Shown: positions 1 through 9,394 of the stretch, piece after piece
How the letters are laid out: every line of letters starts with the position of its first letter
Numbering within the stretch: the first letter of the stretch is position 1
Assembly: GCA_903826405.1 (NCBI GenBank)
Contig: CAIKEH010000032.1
Span: 1-64,000 of the forward strand
DNA from: an uncultured bacterium
GTDB lineage: Bacteria; Bacteroidota; Bacteroidia; Chitinophagales; Chitinophagaceae
Direction of reading: 5' to 3'
Length of the DNA stretch: 64,000 nucleotides
Position numbers and translations under genes: made by a program
The notes under the pieces: model-generated
The model's input: the letters and a program-made list of their open reading frames with translations, nothing else
Told to the model about the DNA's origin: nothing
Database searches by the model: none

Positions 1-561
1 AATATTGACGAGGGAAAACGCTATATCGATCTTGCAGCACAGATCCAATGTCCGCATATTCGCGTATTCCCAAACAACCTGCCCAAGGACCAAGAGAAGT
101 CACGGACGATAGACCTCATTTCAGAGGGACTTCATGAACTCGCGAGACATGCTGAAGGAAGCAAGGTGACCGTGCTTATGGAGACGCATGGTGATCTGAT
201 TTGGGCTGATGATATACTTAAAGTCATGCAACAAGCTACACACCCTCATGCTGCACTGGTTTGGGATATCGTGAACATGTGGATAGAAACACAAGAACCT
301 TCAGAGGACGTTTACCGGAAATTAAAACCTTATATCAGACACACACACATTAAAGATGCTCGGAAACGTGACGGCAAGATAACATACCTTTTCCTGGGTC
401 AGGGAGAGACTCCAGTGATGCAATCCGTCGATATACTGGCCAAGGACGGTTACGATGGATTTTTCAGTTTTGAATGGGAAAAACGTTGGCATCCGGAGAT
501 CGCCGAACCAGAGTTTGCATTTGCAGATTACGCCAAGGTCATGAAAGAACATTTCCGTTGA
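1..561 (+). CDS. Sugar phosphate isomerase/epimerase family protein, 5' end outside window
   Basis: The reading frame is open from base 1 to a TGA at 559-561, giving 186 C-terminal residues of a protein that starts upstream. The visible part resembles the xylose-isomerase-like TIM-barrel family (AP endonuclease family 2). Candidate metal-ligand motifs are METHGD, WDIVNMW, HTHIKDA and a late FEWEKRW. Family members isomerise or epimerise sugars or inositol derivatives with a divalent metal. The substrate cannot be read from this fragment. The gene is followed by REP-like repeats and converges on the FAD/Fe-S dehydrogenase gene. There is no visible signal peptide because the N terminus is missing. 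Family assignment is fairly sure; specific function is unknown. Confidence 0.75.
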   Translation, partial: NIDEGKRYIDLAAQIQCPHIRVFPNNLPKDQEKSRTIDLISEGLHELARHAEGSKVTVLMETHGDLIWADDILKVMQQATHPHAALVWDIVNMWIETQEPSEDVYRKLKPYIRHTHIKDARKRDGKITYLFLGQGETPVMQSVDILAKDGYDGFFSFEWEKRWHPEIAEPEFAFADYAKVMKEHFR

Positions 562-570
562 TCTATCAAT

Positions 571-600
571 CCACCCTCCAAGGGTCCACCCTCCAAGGGT
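571..600. repeat. Tandem 15-bp units of a REP-like repeat
   Basis: Two identical 15-bp units (CCACCCTCCAAGGGT) lie head to tail immediately after the isomerase stop codon. Each unit contains ACCCT and AGGGT around a 3-nt centre, so it is itself a small palindrome. The same core recurs at 681-728, 62698-62729 and 62756-62785, always outside genes. Confidence 0.85.
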
Positions 601-680
601 TGAATGGAAATTGATTAAAAATCAAGATTTTCCTTACGAGGATTTAATAAAATTATACGTTTTTGTCTCATTTGGAAAGG

Positions 681-728
681 AATCCCCCCCCCACCCTCCA
701 AGGGTGGACCCTTGGAGGGTGGGGGGGA
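681..728. repeat. REP-like perfect palindrome with C/G-run flanks
   Basis: The 13-bp arms at 693-705 (ACCCTCCAAGGGT) and 708-720 are exact reverse complements separated by GG. They are extended by a run of C on the left and G on the right. Each arm is internally palindromic, so a nested cruciform or hairpin is possible. It lies 3' of both converging genes and could also act as a bidirectional transcription stop, although it lacks a clear T tract. Confidence 0.85.
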
Positions 729-744
729 TCAAAGAATCAGGGTC

Positions 745-3573
745 TCATGCCGTCTCGTCCACCAAATAAAGAACGGACTCATAATTTTGCTTCACCACTT
801 CGGACATGGCCATCTCACATGTTTTTGTACTGGAATAATGCCCTTCATAATCCTCTGATATCACTTCCTTCCGCTCCTTCCTGGTTGCAGAAGCTGTAAG
901 CTCCGGAAAGAGGAAACCGCGGTCACCTGCCATCCCACAACAGCCGGCATCCACCGGAACAACAACCTCCTCTGCACAAGCCCGGGCAATGGCTACGAAC
1001 TTCCCTTCAGTACCCATCTTCTTCAAAGAACAGACTGGATGCAACAAAACTTTACCCTTTCTCTCTTTTACCTGAATGACAGGCAGAACCATGTCATGAA
1101 GGAAATCTACACTGTCCATGATCTTCAAACTGTCGAACCTAAGTTTGTTTTCCTCACTCAATGAAGGCCGCAACTGATGCAGGGAGTATGCGCAGGAACT
1201 CACATCTATAACCACCGGCAATCGCCCTTCCTTGCTTGACTTCCATATATGTTCCGTAATTCGGTTTGCCGTGAATCGATATGCTTCGCTATAACCCTTG
1301 GAAGAGAAGATCTGGCTGCAGCAGGATCCTTCAAATCCATCCAGCACCGACACCCCTATGCCCGCTTTGGTACATACGGACAAGAATGTTTCCATTAGAT
1401 TTTTTTTACCAGGATAAGTTCCCATTGTACGAGAAATACACGAAGGAAAATACAGGACTTGGCCATTAACCTTATTCATATCCTTGCCCGCATTACGCTT
1501 CAAAATGCGCAGATCAGGAGGTGCTGGCAATTGATCCATCCATAATGGAATGGAAGGGAATATCTTTTTCAAGCCCCGGGTCATGCCAGACATGGTTTTT
1601 TTTCCGAAAACCGTATTCACAAATGATCCGGAACGGAGTCCTACCCTAACCAAACGTTCGACAAAACTGAAATTCGTCGCCACCCAGAGAGCCCGTGCAT
1701 TCTGACCTTCTGAATGATTTTCACGGCGCAATCTTTTTACAAGATCCCCTGTATTTATCCCGACAGGACAGGCAATGGCACAGAGTCCATCTACCGCACA
1801 GGTCTCCAATCCATCATAGGAATACTCCTTCAGTAATTGATCATGACCCTTCTGATCCCCTGCATCCTTCATATTCTGTAAAACCCGACGGATCACGATT
1901 CTTCGCCTAGGCGTAGCAGTAAGATCTCTGCTCGGACAAACGGATTCACAGAAACCACATTCCACGCATTTGTCAACCTCCTCTTCCACCGTGGGCATGA
2001 GTTTGAAATTCTTGAGATGAGCCTCTGCATCATCATTAACGATCACTCCAGGATTGAGCAATGCATCGGGATCGATCGACTTCTTGATCGCCCTGATGAT
2101 CGCATAGGCTTCCCCGCCCCACTCGGTCTCCACGAATGGTGCCATATTCCGTCCCGTCCCGTGTTCCGCCTTCAATGCTCCGTCATATTTATCGACCACC
2201 AGGGTCACCACTTCCCTAAGAAAATGATCGTATGCGGAAATCTGCTCCGCTGTATTGACCGCCTGAGGTATGACGAAGTGGAGGTTCCCATCCTTGGCAT
2301 GGCCAACAATGATGGCATGTTCATAATGATGCTTACGGAACAAGTCATGTAGATCCTGCACCGCTTCGGCGAGTCTATGGACCGGAAAAGCTATATCCTC
2401 CAAAAGTAATGTAGTGCCGCTCGCACGAATAGCTCCTACTGCCGGATATAGCCCTTTTCTGATCTTCCACAAAAGGTCGCGCTGTTCTGGATCTCTGGTC
2501 AAGGAAGGTGGTGCGTATAGCGACAATCCACCCGCGATTCTGCTGAATCCATCCACGACTTCATCTAGCTGGGCATCCGTCGCTTCCTGGAACTCGATCA
2601 ACAACGAAGCGGCAGTTACCGGCAGTGACTTGACCTCCTCGGGCATCCCTTTCATGCCTTCCACCGAACGTATCGCAGCACGGTCCATCAGTTCCACCAT
2701 GGCAGCCCCAGCTTCAGTGAGCGGTACAATGGCATTGCAAGCTGTTTGGATGTCCGGGAACAATAACAAGGAAGTGGCTTTGCAAGGAGGATCATCCACG
2801 GTATGCAGTACTGCTTCTGATATGAAAGCAAGTGTGCCTTCGGCCCCGACTAGCAAATGCGCCAGAATATCCAAAGGATGGTCATGATCGACAAGGGCAT
2901 TGAGAGAATAGCCGACCGTATTCTTCATCCGATATTTACTCCTGATCTTGTCATACAATTTCCTGTCGTCAAGAACCTGACGGCGGAGGCCCAGAAGTTT
3001 CCTGGAAAGATCAGGACATTCACTGACAAATCGATCCCTTTCACCGAGAGCCTCCGTATCAAAGGTCTTACCACCAGGCAAAATGAACCGTATGTGTTTA
3101 AGGGTGTGGTAAGAATTGTTCTTGACACCACAGCACATACCGCTGGAATTATTTGAGAGTATGCCCCCCATCATCGCAGCACCTATGCTTGCCGGATCAG
3201 GACCTATCTTCTTGCCATACTTCCGCAACCGTGCATTGACCATACCACCGATGACACCGGGTTGCACCCTGACTGAACGTCCTTCTTCCTCCACGGAAAC
3301 CTTATTCCAGTAACGGGACAAGTCCACGAGTATGCCGTCAGTAATGGACTGGCCTGAAATACTGGTTCCCCCGGTCCTGAAAACCAAAGGGATCCTTTCT
3401 TTTTGGGAAAAGCGGAACAGGGATACGATCTCGTCTTCTGATATAGGCAGAACGATAGCCTGTGGGACCAAATAATAAAATCCTGCATCGGCCGCAAAAG
3501 ATACCCTGTCGATCAATCGTGAGCGGATGCGGTCAGAAGGCAATATGGATTGTAAACGTTCTATCATGTGCAT
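745..3573 (-). CDS. FAD-binding and (Fe-S)-binding oxidoreductase (GlcD/GlpC fusion, D-lactate dehydrogenase-like)
   Basis: A 942-residue fusion. The N-terminal half is a GlcD-like FAD-linked oxidase, with a PCMH FAD-binding segment (FRTGGTSISGQ near residue 85) and a C-terminal HGTGRNMAPFVE motif. It is followed by a ferredoxin-like domain with two cysteine clusters (CVECGFCESVC near 536 and CAVDGLCAIACP near 592). The end is a GlpC/CCG-type region (CCSQIF near 750, HPVCSLKKMG near 845, CCGMAGDRG near 878). Such proteins oxidise D-2-hydroxyacids such as D-lactate and pass electrons to quinone or another acceptor. I chose the ATG at 3573 (a second ATG is at 3567) because the longer open frame would overlap the upstream SDR gene and adds no domain. 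The 55-bp gap to the SDR gene suggests cotranscription. Confidence 0.88.
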   Translation of the reverse strand: MHMIERLQSILPSDRIRSRLIDRVSFAADAGFYYLVPQAIVLPISEDEIVSLFRFSQKERIPLVFRTGGTSISGQSITDGILVDLSRYWNKVSVEEEGRSVRVQPGVIGGMVNARLRKYGKKIGPDPASIGAAMMGGILSNNSSGMCCGVKNNSYHTLKHIRFILPGGKTFDTEALGERDRFVSECPDLSRKLLGLRRQVLDDRKLYDKIRSKYRMKNTVGYSLNALVDHDHPLDILAHLLVGAEGTLAFISEAVLHTVDDPPCKATSLLLFPDIQTACNAIVPLTEAGAAMVELMDRAAIRSVEGMKGMPEEVKSLPVTAASLLIEFQEATDAQLDEVVDGFSRIAGGLSLYAPPSLTRDPEQRDLLWKIRKGLYPAVGAIRASGTTLLLEDIAFPVHRLAEAVQDLHDLFRKHHYEHAIIVGHAKDGNLHFVIPQAVNTAEQISAYDHFLREVVTLVVDKYDGALKAEHGTGRNMAPFVETEWGGEAYAIIRAIKKSIDPDALLNPGVIVNDDAEAHLKNFKLMPTVEEEVDKCVECGFCESVCPSRDLTATPRRRIVIRRVLQNMKDAGDQKGHDQLLKEYSYDGLETCAVDGLCAIACPVGINTGDLVKRLRRENHSEGQNARALWVATNFSFVERLVRVGLRSGSFVNTVFGKKTMSGMTRGLKKIFPSIPLWMDQLPAPPDLRILKRNAGKDMNKVNGQVLYFPSCISRTMGTYPGKKNLMETFLSVCTKAGIGVSVLDGFEGSCCSQIFSSKGYSEAYRFTANRITEHIWKSSKEGRLPVVIDVSSCAYSLHQLRPSLSEENKLRFDSLKIMDSVDFLHDMVLPVIQVKERKGKVLLHPVCSLKKMGTEGKFVAIARACAEEVVVPVDAGCCGMAGDRGFLFPELTASATRKERKEVISEDYEGHYSSTKTCEMAMSEVVKQNYESVLYLVDETA

Positions 3574-3628
3574 CAAATTCGAACATTCCGAGCAGTGAAG
3601 ATAAGTCGGAATAATGGGTGCCTCAACT

Positions 3629-4387
3629 TCAATAAGGATTGGGACTGGTACTGGTCCATCCTCCATCGATGATAAGAGACTGACCGGTGATGTGCTTAGC
3701 TCCCGCGGACACCAGGAATAGAGCAGCATTAGCGATGTCTTCAACGAAGGCCGGACGTCCCATGGGTGTGATCTTGGACCAAATAGCCGTATAGTTATGA
3801 TCTTCCAGAGTCCTTTCGGTCAAAGTGGCCCCTGGAGCGATCGCGTTAACATTGATCTTATACTGAGAAAGTTCGATCACCAGGTTCTTTGCCAGCATTT
3901 CGATAGCAGCCTTGGTCATGCCATATGCGGCAAGATTTCTGTGTGCCTGATGACCGGTGACGGATGACATGAAAAGCAGTGCCCCTCCCGCAGGCTGATC
4001 TTTCATCTGCTTGGCCGCTGCCTGGGCAAGCAGAAAAGTTCCTCCAAGATTGACCTGCAGAACCCTGTACAGGTCATCCTGAGGATAATTGAAGAAATCA
4101 CCATACAAGGTGATGCCGGCATTGGCAATGGCGATATCGAGGCTGCCGTATGTGGTGGTCGCAGTTTCAACCATCCGGGCAATAACAGCAGCATCGCAGG
4201 AATCACCAGTCACTGCAATGCACCTGTCTGTTCCGGCCGATGCAGTTAGTGCAGCCTCTATGGCCAGGGTCTCATCAATATCATTGAGTATGACGCTTCC
4301 TCCATACTGTACTATCTTCCTGCAGATCTCAAGTCCGATACCCTTTCCCGCACCGGTTACGATGGCGACTTTATTCTTTAGGTCCAT
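3629..4387 (-). CDS. Short-chain dehydrogenase/reductase (SDR)
   Basis: A 252-residue classical SDR. The Rossmann motif GAGKGIG lies near residues 12-18, NAG near 90, the serine at SSVTG, the catalytic pair in YGMTK, and a C-terminal TGQSLIIDGGW. This is the usual length for the FabG-like group, which reduces or oxidises alcohol/ketone pairs with NAD(P). I chose ATG 4387 because it places the Rossmann strand at the expected distance from the N terminus. It is upstream of the FAD/Fe-S dehydrogenase on the same strand, 55 bp away, so both may act on related hydroxyacid or sugar substrates; that is inference. The substrate is unknown. Confidence 0.88.
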   Translation of the reverse strand: MDLKNKVAIVTGAGKGIGLEICRKIVQYGGSVILNDIDETLAIEAALTASAGTDRCIAVTGDSCDAAVIARMVETATTTYGSLDIAIANAGITLYGDFFNYPQDDLYRVLQVNLGGTFLLAQAAAKQMKDQPAGGALLFMSSVTGHQAHRNLAAYGMTKAAIEMLAKNLVIELSQYKINVNAIAPGATLTERTLEDHNYTAIWSKITPMGRPAFVEDIANAALFLVSAGAKHITGQSLIIDGGWTSTSPNPY

Positions 4388-4612
4388 GTGAATAGGCTTG
4401 TAAAGGAAATTGACGGCAAACACCGCACCCTAAACTACGAAAGAAAAGACGGGTGGACAAGAATCGCAGGGAATGAGATTTTAACAAGAATATGATGGTT
4501 TTTACAAATACATGATGATGGAAAGGCTGTACATCAAACAACGATCCGACCGGGTCCATTTCCTAGAGTTTACCTAATTTTAAGACTTACTTCATTTCCA
4601 TATTTCCTCATC

Positions 4613-6061
4613 ATGAGAACGATCATATCGACCATCATTTTACTATTGGACCTGACCATTTCCTATGCTCAAAAAAAGTCGCTGGTGATCAATTTGGACA
4701 ACCTGAAGAAGGAGGCCTCGGTGTCAATCGATTCCAGATATGAAACCTATAAAAATGTGGAACTCCAGATCTGGAATGCCGCAGAAGTGGGCTTCAAGGA
4801 GAACAAAAGTACCAACCTACTTCAGTCAACGCTAAAAGCAAATGGATTCAACGTGGAGTCTGGCGTAGCCGGAATGCCCACAGCATTCATTGCTACTTAC
4901 GGCACCGGCCACCCGGTAATTGCCATACTTGCCGAGTTTGATGCACTTCCAGGTCTCTCACAAGACAGTTCTGCAATCAAAACTCTTGTCGCAGGACGTA
5001 ATGCAGGCCACGGTTGTGGGCATCATCTTTTTGGTACGGGATCTGTGGCCGCCGGTGTAGCCATCAAACAACTTATAGAATCAGGAAGGATAAAAGGTAC
5101 CGTCAAAATCTTCGGTTCACCTGCCGAGGAAGGCGGAGGGGGTAAAGTTTATATGGTACGTGAAGGATTGTTCAAAGAGGTGGATGTAGCTCTGCACTGG
5201 CACCCGAGCGATGTCAATGCGGTGGCGTTCAGCAGTGCACTGGCCTATAAGTCCGCCAAATTCCGGTTCCATGGGATATCTGCACATGCTTCAGGAGCTC
5301 CTGACAAGGGGCGTTCCGCTCTCGATGGAGTAGAAGCAATGGACAACATGGTCAATATGATGCGAGAACATGTTCCTCAGGAAACCCGTATCCATTATGT
5401 GATCACCCAAGGCGGCAAGGCCCCTAATGTGGTCCCCGATTTTGCGGAGGTATTTTACTATGTACGTCATCCGGAAAGGGCACAAGTGGAAACTATTTTT
5501 GAACGTGTTGTAAAAGCAGCAGAAGGCGCAGCTTTAGGCACAGACACCAAAGTGGATCATGAAGTGATCGATGGCACACACGACCTGCTCATAAATAGTA
5601 CTCTGGCTTTGGACATGCAAGAGAATCTGATGAAAATAGGTGGAATACGGTACACAACGGAAGAACTTGCGTTCGCCAATTCATTGCAATCCAGTTTTCT
5701 GGGCAAAGTAGACCCTCCCGATTCCGCCTCCATGGTCAGATCACTTCAACCCGAAAAAGGACAAGGATCAACTGATGTCGGCGATGTGAGCTATGTAGTT
5801 CCGACAGTCGGCATGTCCGCGGCCACCTGGGTGCCCGGCACACCTGCACACAGTTGGCAGGCAACGGCTTGCGGAGGCAAGGATATGGCCGCAAGAGCCA
5901 TGATAGTTGCCGCAAAAACACTTGCCTGGACCGCAATAGATCTGTTCAACAGACCCGCACTGATCGAGAGTGCAAAAGCCGAATTCAACCAACAGATCGG
6001 GAATTACCAGTACAAATCACTCTTGGGGGATAGGAAACCAGCACTGAATTACAGGGATTGA
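4613..6061 (+). CDS. Exported M20-family amidohydrolase (AbgB-like)
   Basis: 482 residues with a signal peptide (about 1-19, ending SYAQ). The mature part is an M20D-type metallo-amidohydrolase: metal motif HGCGHH near residue 135, the glutamate pair in PAEEGGGG near 170, HWHPSD near 195, a dimerisation-domain HASGAP near 222, and a late histidine in TPAHSWQA. Relatives include AbgB, the p-aminobenzoyl-glutamate hydrolase subunit, and other periplasmic aminoacyl hydrolases. It probably cleaves amide-linked amino acids or dipeptides in the periplasm. It is divergent from the SDR gene, with about 225 bp between the two starts. Confidence 0.85.
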   Translation: MRTIISTIILLLDLTISYAQKKSLVINLDNLKKEASVSIDSRYETYKNVELQIWNAAEVGFKENKSTNLLQSTLKANGFNVESGVAGMPTAFIATYGTGHPVIAILAEFDALPGLSQDSSAIKTLVAGRNAGHGCGHHLFGTGSVAAGVAIKQLIESGRIKGTVKIFGSPAEEGGGGKVYMVREGLFKEVDVALHWHPSDVNAVAFSSALAYKSAKFRFHGISAHASGAPDKGRSALDGVEAMDNMVNMMREHVPQETRIHYVITQGGKAPNVVPDFAEVFYYVRHPERAQVETIFERVVKAAEGAALGTDTKVDHEVIDGTHDLLINSTLALDMQENLMKIGGIRYTTEELAFANSLQSSFLGKVDPPDSASMVRSLQPEKGQGSTDVGDVSYVVPTVGMSAATWVPGTPAHSWQATACGGKDMAARAMIVAAKTLAWTAIDLFNRPALIESAKAEFNQQIGNYQYKSLLGDRKPALNYRD

Positions 6062-6236
6062 GCCTCCATGCTCATTCCCTTACTCAGAGCGAACATGACC
6101 TCACCCTCAAATAGGACAAAGATCCCTCCCAGAGGTCAACTCATCCTCTTTCTTTGAACAGAAAAGACTCTGAACTGTTGTACCCTACTCCTGATCCGAG
6201 ACACGGAAAAATACCGGAAACTAAGGACATCCCATC

Positions 6237-7847
6237 ATGACCAGAACGCTCATGCTGATCATATTCCTTTCATTCATGTGTCCGACCTGGGCACAGCGGA
6301 TCCGGTATTCTGACCCCGAATACGACCCGAACAGGTTCATCAATTTCGAGATCATCGGCAGATTCGATGGGATGATCAACATTTTTTTGAATAGCCCATC
6401 CCAAACCTCGATCAACCTATACGATAATAACATGGTGCTGGCCGAACGTGTTCAACTCCCATTCCTTCCCTTGGTTTTGACGCATGTGGACTTCGTCTCA
6501 ACAGCCGACCGTTATATCATCTTTTATCAACAGGTCAAAGCGAACACGGCCTATATAAACGTGGCTGTTTTGAATGGGAGGGGCAGGCTCATCAGTCCGC
6601 CTGTTTTACTGGATAGCACCATCCTATCCGCATCCACCATAGTGTCCAGTCAAAACACCCCTACCGATCAGGAATGGAATGCCATCATTGCGAATAGTTT
6701 CCCCTCAGAGAAAAGTCAGTTTGTACCAGCCTATGCCGTACTGAAAAGTGACGATAGAAAAAAGATCATGCTATTGCAAGCAAGCAGACCGAAGCAGGAC
6801 GAATACCGGTTAAAGACCATCCTTCTGGATAATAATCTTCTTGTTCTGGAGAAAGACACCTTACGGTATGTTGCCCCGGGTCGGGATGCCGCATTCACAG
6901 ACCTTACATTGGACAATGAAGGCGACCTGAGTTTCGCTCGTTCTTTACGAAATGGCTCCGAGGATGGCTTCAAACAAGCTACACTCATACAGAAGATCCA
7001 TGGAGAGGACAGCTTGCATTACATTGACCTGCCCCTTGGTGATGTCACCCTAGACGGTTTGAAAATAAGGGCGGACAACGTTCATCAACGTATCATACTG
7101 AGTTCATTCTATTATGGTCCGGGCAAGTACAATATCACCGGACTGTACAGTCTCCTCTGGGACAAAAAGCGTCAGCAACAATCAGCATCATCCTTTATTC
7201 CTATCAGTGAAAACATCCGCTTGGAGGCAAGGAGTAACTTTGATGCACCGGAGAGGGTGATAAACGATTTCTATCTGCGGCAAATCTATCCATTGAATGA
7301 TGGTGGCTACCTGGTCATGGCTGAGCTCTGTTCCACCTACAGCAGATTTTCCGCATTGCGGAAAAGATCGGATCCGATCTCTGGATCAGGATCAAGGATC
7401 TTCACACCACCCTTATCCTACTGGCAATTCATACCCAGGGACAAGGCCGGTCTCTGGTTCGACAGGACTAGAAGCCCCTACCTCACCGGAGAACAGTACA
7501 CGGATAACATATTGTTACTTTTCCTGGACAGCAAGGGATCACTGAACTCTGCAAAGGTGATCCACAAATCCGAATTCGACCAGACTGAGAACATGACCTT
7601 ATCCTATCAGGTTTGCTCGCCGCAGGGCATCCAGCGTGTCTACTTCAATGAACTCACTAAAGGAATTTCCGTACTGCAAAGTATTTCCATTGGCACAGAC
7701 CTTTCCCTAAGAGAAGACCCCATCATGCACGACCAGAATAAAAATCACAAATTCATGCCAAGATACATGAAGCAAGTTGGTCCAAACAGCCTGGTCATCC
7801 CTTGCCTCGACAGGAAGTCACTAGCATTTGCTTTAGTGGAATATTGA
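6237..7847 (+). CDS. Exported protein of unknown function
   Basis: 536 residues beginning with a clear signal peptide (hydrophobic core up to about residue 19, ending TWAQ). The rest has no membrane segment and no motif I recognise. It is rich in beta-prone segments with repeated aspartate and tyrosine, which would suit a periplasmic beta-rich or propeller-like fold, but that is only an impression. It lacks an obvious T9SS sorting domain. It lies 175 bp after the M20 amidohydrolase on the same strand and converges with the GluQ-RS-like gene (14-bp gap). No function is proposed. Confidence 0.75.
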   Translation: MTRTLMLIIFLSFMCPTWAQRIRYSDPEYDPNRFINFEIIGRFDGMINIFLNSPSQTSINLYDNNMVLAERVQLPFLPLVLTHVDFVSTADRYIIFYQQVKANTAYINVAVLNGRGRLISPPVLLDSTILSASTIVSSQNTPTDQEWNAIIANSFPSEKSQFVPAYAVLKSDDRKKIMLLQASRPKQDEYRLKTILLDNNLLVLEKDTLRYVAPGRDAAFTDLTLDNEGDLSFARSLRNGSEDGFKQATLIQKIHGEDSLHYIDLPLGDVTLDGLKIRADNVHQRIILSSFYYGPGKYNITGLYSLLWDKKRQQQSASSFIPISENIRLEARSNFDAPERVINDFYLRQIYPLNDGGYLVMAELCSTYSRFSALRKRSDPISGSGSRIFTPPLSYWQFIPRDKAGLWFDRTRSPYLTGEQYTDNILLLFLDSKGSLNSAKVIHKSEFDQTENMTLSYQVCSPQGIQRVYFNELTKGISVLQSISIGTDLSLREDPIMHDQNKNHKFMPRYMKQVGPNSLVIPCLDRKSLAFALVEY

Positions 7848-7861
7848 ACATGATTGCATGA

Positions 7862-8782
7862 TCAATGGATATGAGTAGGCCAATGAAGATCTGTATCCCA
7901 TAATAAAATGAAAAGTTCCTCCCAAGTTTGAAATTTGCCAGACTGTCCCAATGTCCCTGCGATCAAAGAAAAGACATCAGCCGGTTCCGCCCCTATTTTC
8001 CGCAGATGATTTATGGAAGTGGATCCGCCAGACTTCGAAAGCTTTTGACCATGGGGATCCATCAATAACGGATGATGGAAAAACACGGAGTTGCCGAATG
8101 CGTTCCCTGTAAGCAAAGAACTCATATGCAATTGTGCCAACGTGGAATCAAAAAGATCATGTCCCCTGACTATGAGGTCAACACCAAAATGATCATCATC
8201 AACGATCGAACTCAATTGATAGGAAGGATGCCCGTCCTTTTTTCTGACCTGAATGTATTGAACGGAAGAAGGCAATGTACAATGAACTGGGGCTGAATTC
8301 AGATCATGAAGAACAACGGGAATGCCCGCTTCTGCTTTGAGCCTCCAACTTATCCCATGGCGGTCCAGCGGGATTTGTTCGTTCAGGCAGTTTCCGGGGT
8401 AAACCGAACCGCCAGGTTCCAGAGTGAATTGCTTACGTGAACATGAACATCCGAACAACAAGCCTGATCCGGCCAGTTCATTCCATGCCGCACGGTACAG
8501 GTCCAGTCGATGTATTTGGGAGTATGAAGTTGTAAACTCATCAACATCGCAAGGTCCCTCATCCCAAGGAATATCCAGAAACTTCAATGTGTCGAAGATG
8601 TCCTGAAGATATTCCGGCCGAACCCTTTCCCTGTCCATATCGTCTATCCGAAGGAGTATCTTTGCACCATGATTCCGCGCCAACCCTACGGTGAGCACGA
8701 AAGAAGCAACATTCCCCAGATGCAGGTAACCACTGGGGGTGGGCGCCAGCCTAGTCCGTTGGAAGTTCTTTTTGGACGACAT
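7862..8782 (-). CDS. GluQ-RS-like glutamyl-tRNA synthetase paralogue
   Basis: 306 residues containing only the catalytic part of a class I glutamyl-tRNA synthetase. The HIGH-type motif is HLGN near residue 16 and the KMSKS-type motif is KLSKSGG near 250. The anticodon-binding domain of true GltX is absent. A zinc-type cluster (CSCSRKQF, then a later tyrosine and cysteine in YPGNC) is present as in GluQ-RS, which glutamylates queuosine in tRNA-Asp. I chose ATG 8782 because it starts just ahead of the RLAPTPSG strand; the in-frame region upstream looks non-coding. The authentic gltX lies 5 kb away. The closeness to GluQ-RS suggests tRNA modification, but this subgroup's substrate is unproven. 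Confidence 0.82.
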   Translation of the reverse strand: MSSKKNFQRTRLAPTPSGYLHLGNVASFVLTVGLARNHGAKILLRIDDMDRERVRPEYLQDIFDTLKFLDIPWDEGPCDVDEFTTSYSQIHRLDLYRAAWNELAGSGLLFGCSCSRKQFTLEPGGSVYPGNCLNEQIPLDRHGISWRLKAEAGIPVVLHDLNSAPVHCTLPSSVQYIQVRKKDGHPSYQLSSIVDDDHFGVDLIVRGHDLFDSTLAQLHMSSLLTGNAFGNSVFFHHPLLMDPHGQKLSKSGGSTSINHLRKIGAEPADVFSLIAGTLGQSGKFQTWEELFILLWDTDLHWPTHIH

Positions 8783-9147
8783 GGTTGAGGAGAACAACAT
8801 ATGTTGATCAATGATCTTGTACCGGATAAAGATAATGCGTAATGCACTCCCTTCACCATACGAATGGCCTGCCGATGTCACCTATCCAGCTCCGAATGCC
8901 GGGTCGTTCGCTAGATCACCATCCCGCATGAAGAAGGGGCTTTTGATCTTCTAAAAATGCCGAAAACCTATTGCATTTTGGATCACATCAGATGAAGTAC
9001 ATCTACCAGTTCAATAAATCTACCAATTGGGGATCACATGATCCGTTACCAGATGGGATCATAGGTCGAGACCTGGAAAAGATAGGATCCGTTCTTTGTT
9101 TTTGATCACTGATACCGGTTGAAATGGAGGTCCTGATACGGCTTGAA
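8783..9147. other. Intergenic region without a recognisable gene
   Basis: Between the start of the GluQ-RS-like gene and the terminator of tRNA-Ser I see no open frame with coding character and no repeat. It must hold the promoter of the GluQ-RS-like gene, but no clear TAnnTTTG box was found. Confidence 0.5.
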
Positions 9148-9175
9148 AAAGCCCCACGCTGGAGCGAGGGGCTTT
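9148..9175 (-). terminator. Rho-independent terminator of tRNA-Ser
   Basis: The 8-bp stem AAAGCCCC (9148-9155) pairs with GGGGCTTT (9168-9175). Read on the minus strand it is followed by a short T run. It lies 13 bp after the 3' end of the tRNA gene. Confidence 0.8.
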
Positions 9176-9187
9176 GCAATTATGCTT

Positions 9188-9277
9188 TGGCGGAGAAGAA
9201 GGGATTCGAACCCTTGATAGCCTTTCGACTATACACACTTTCCAGGCGTGCCAGTTCAACCACTCCTGCACTTCTCC
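9188..9277 (-). tRNA. tRNA-Ser (anticodon GGA)
   Basis: On the minus strand a 7-bp acceptor stem (GGAGAAG pairing with CTTCTCC) encloses a D arm, an anticodon stem CACGC/GTGTG with loop CTGGAAA, a long variable arm typical of serine tRNAs, and a T arm with GGTTCGAATCC. The anticodon is GGA and reads UCC/UCU. The 3' CCA is encoded (9188-9190). The long variable arm and the anticodon agree on serine. It stands alone and is followed by its own terminator. Confidence 0.95.
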
Positions 9278-9394
9278 GGGAAGCGGGGAACGAAAATAAG
9301 CCGTTTTAACCAAATTGCCCAGTGTATGGGATAATTCGTGAGGTAACTCTTTCCCATTCCGCCTTAAATTGGTGCCTTATTAAACCTTAGAGCC

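Noticed and set aside
3574-3744. Upstream extension of the FAD/Fe-S dehydrogenase frame
   Set aside because: It overlaps the end of the SDR gene and has no resemblance to GlcD N termini.
9059-9313. Open frame on the minus strand across the tRNA-Ser gene
   Set aside because: It is the translation of the tRNA and flanks; the tRNA structure is complete and explains the sequence.
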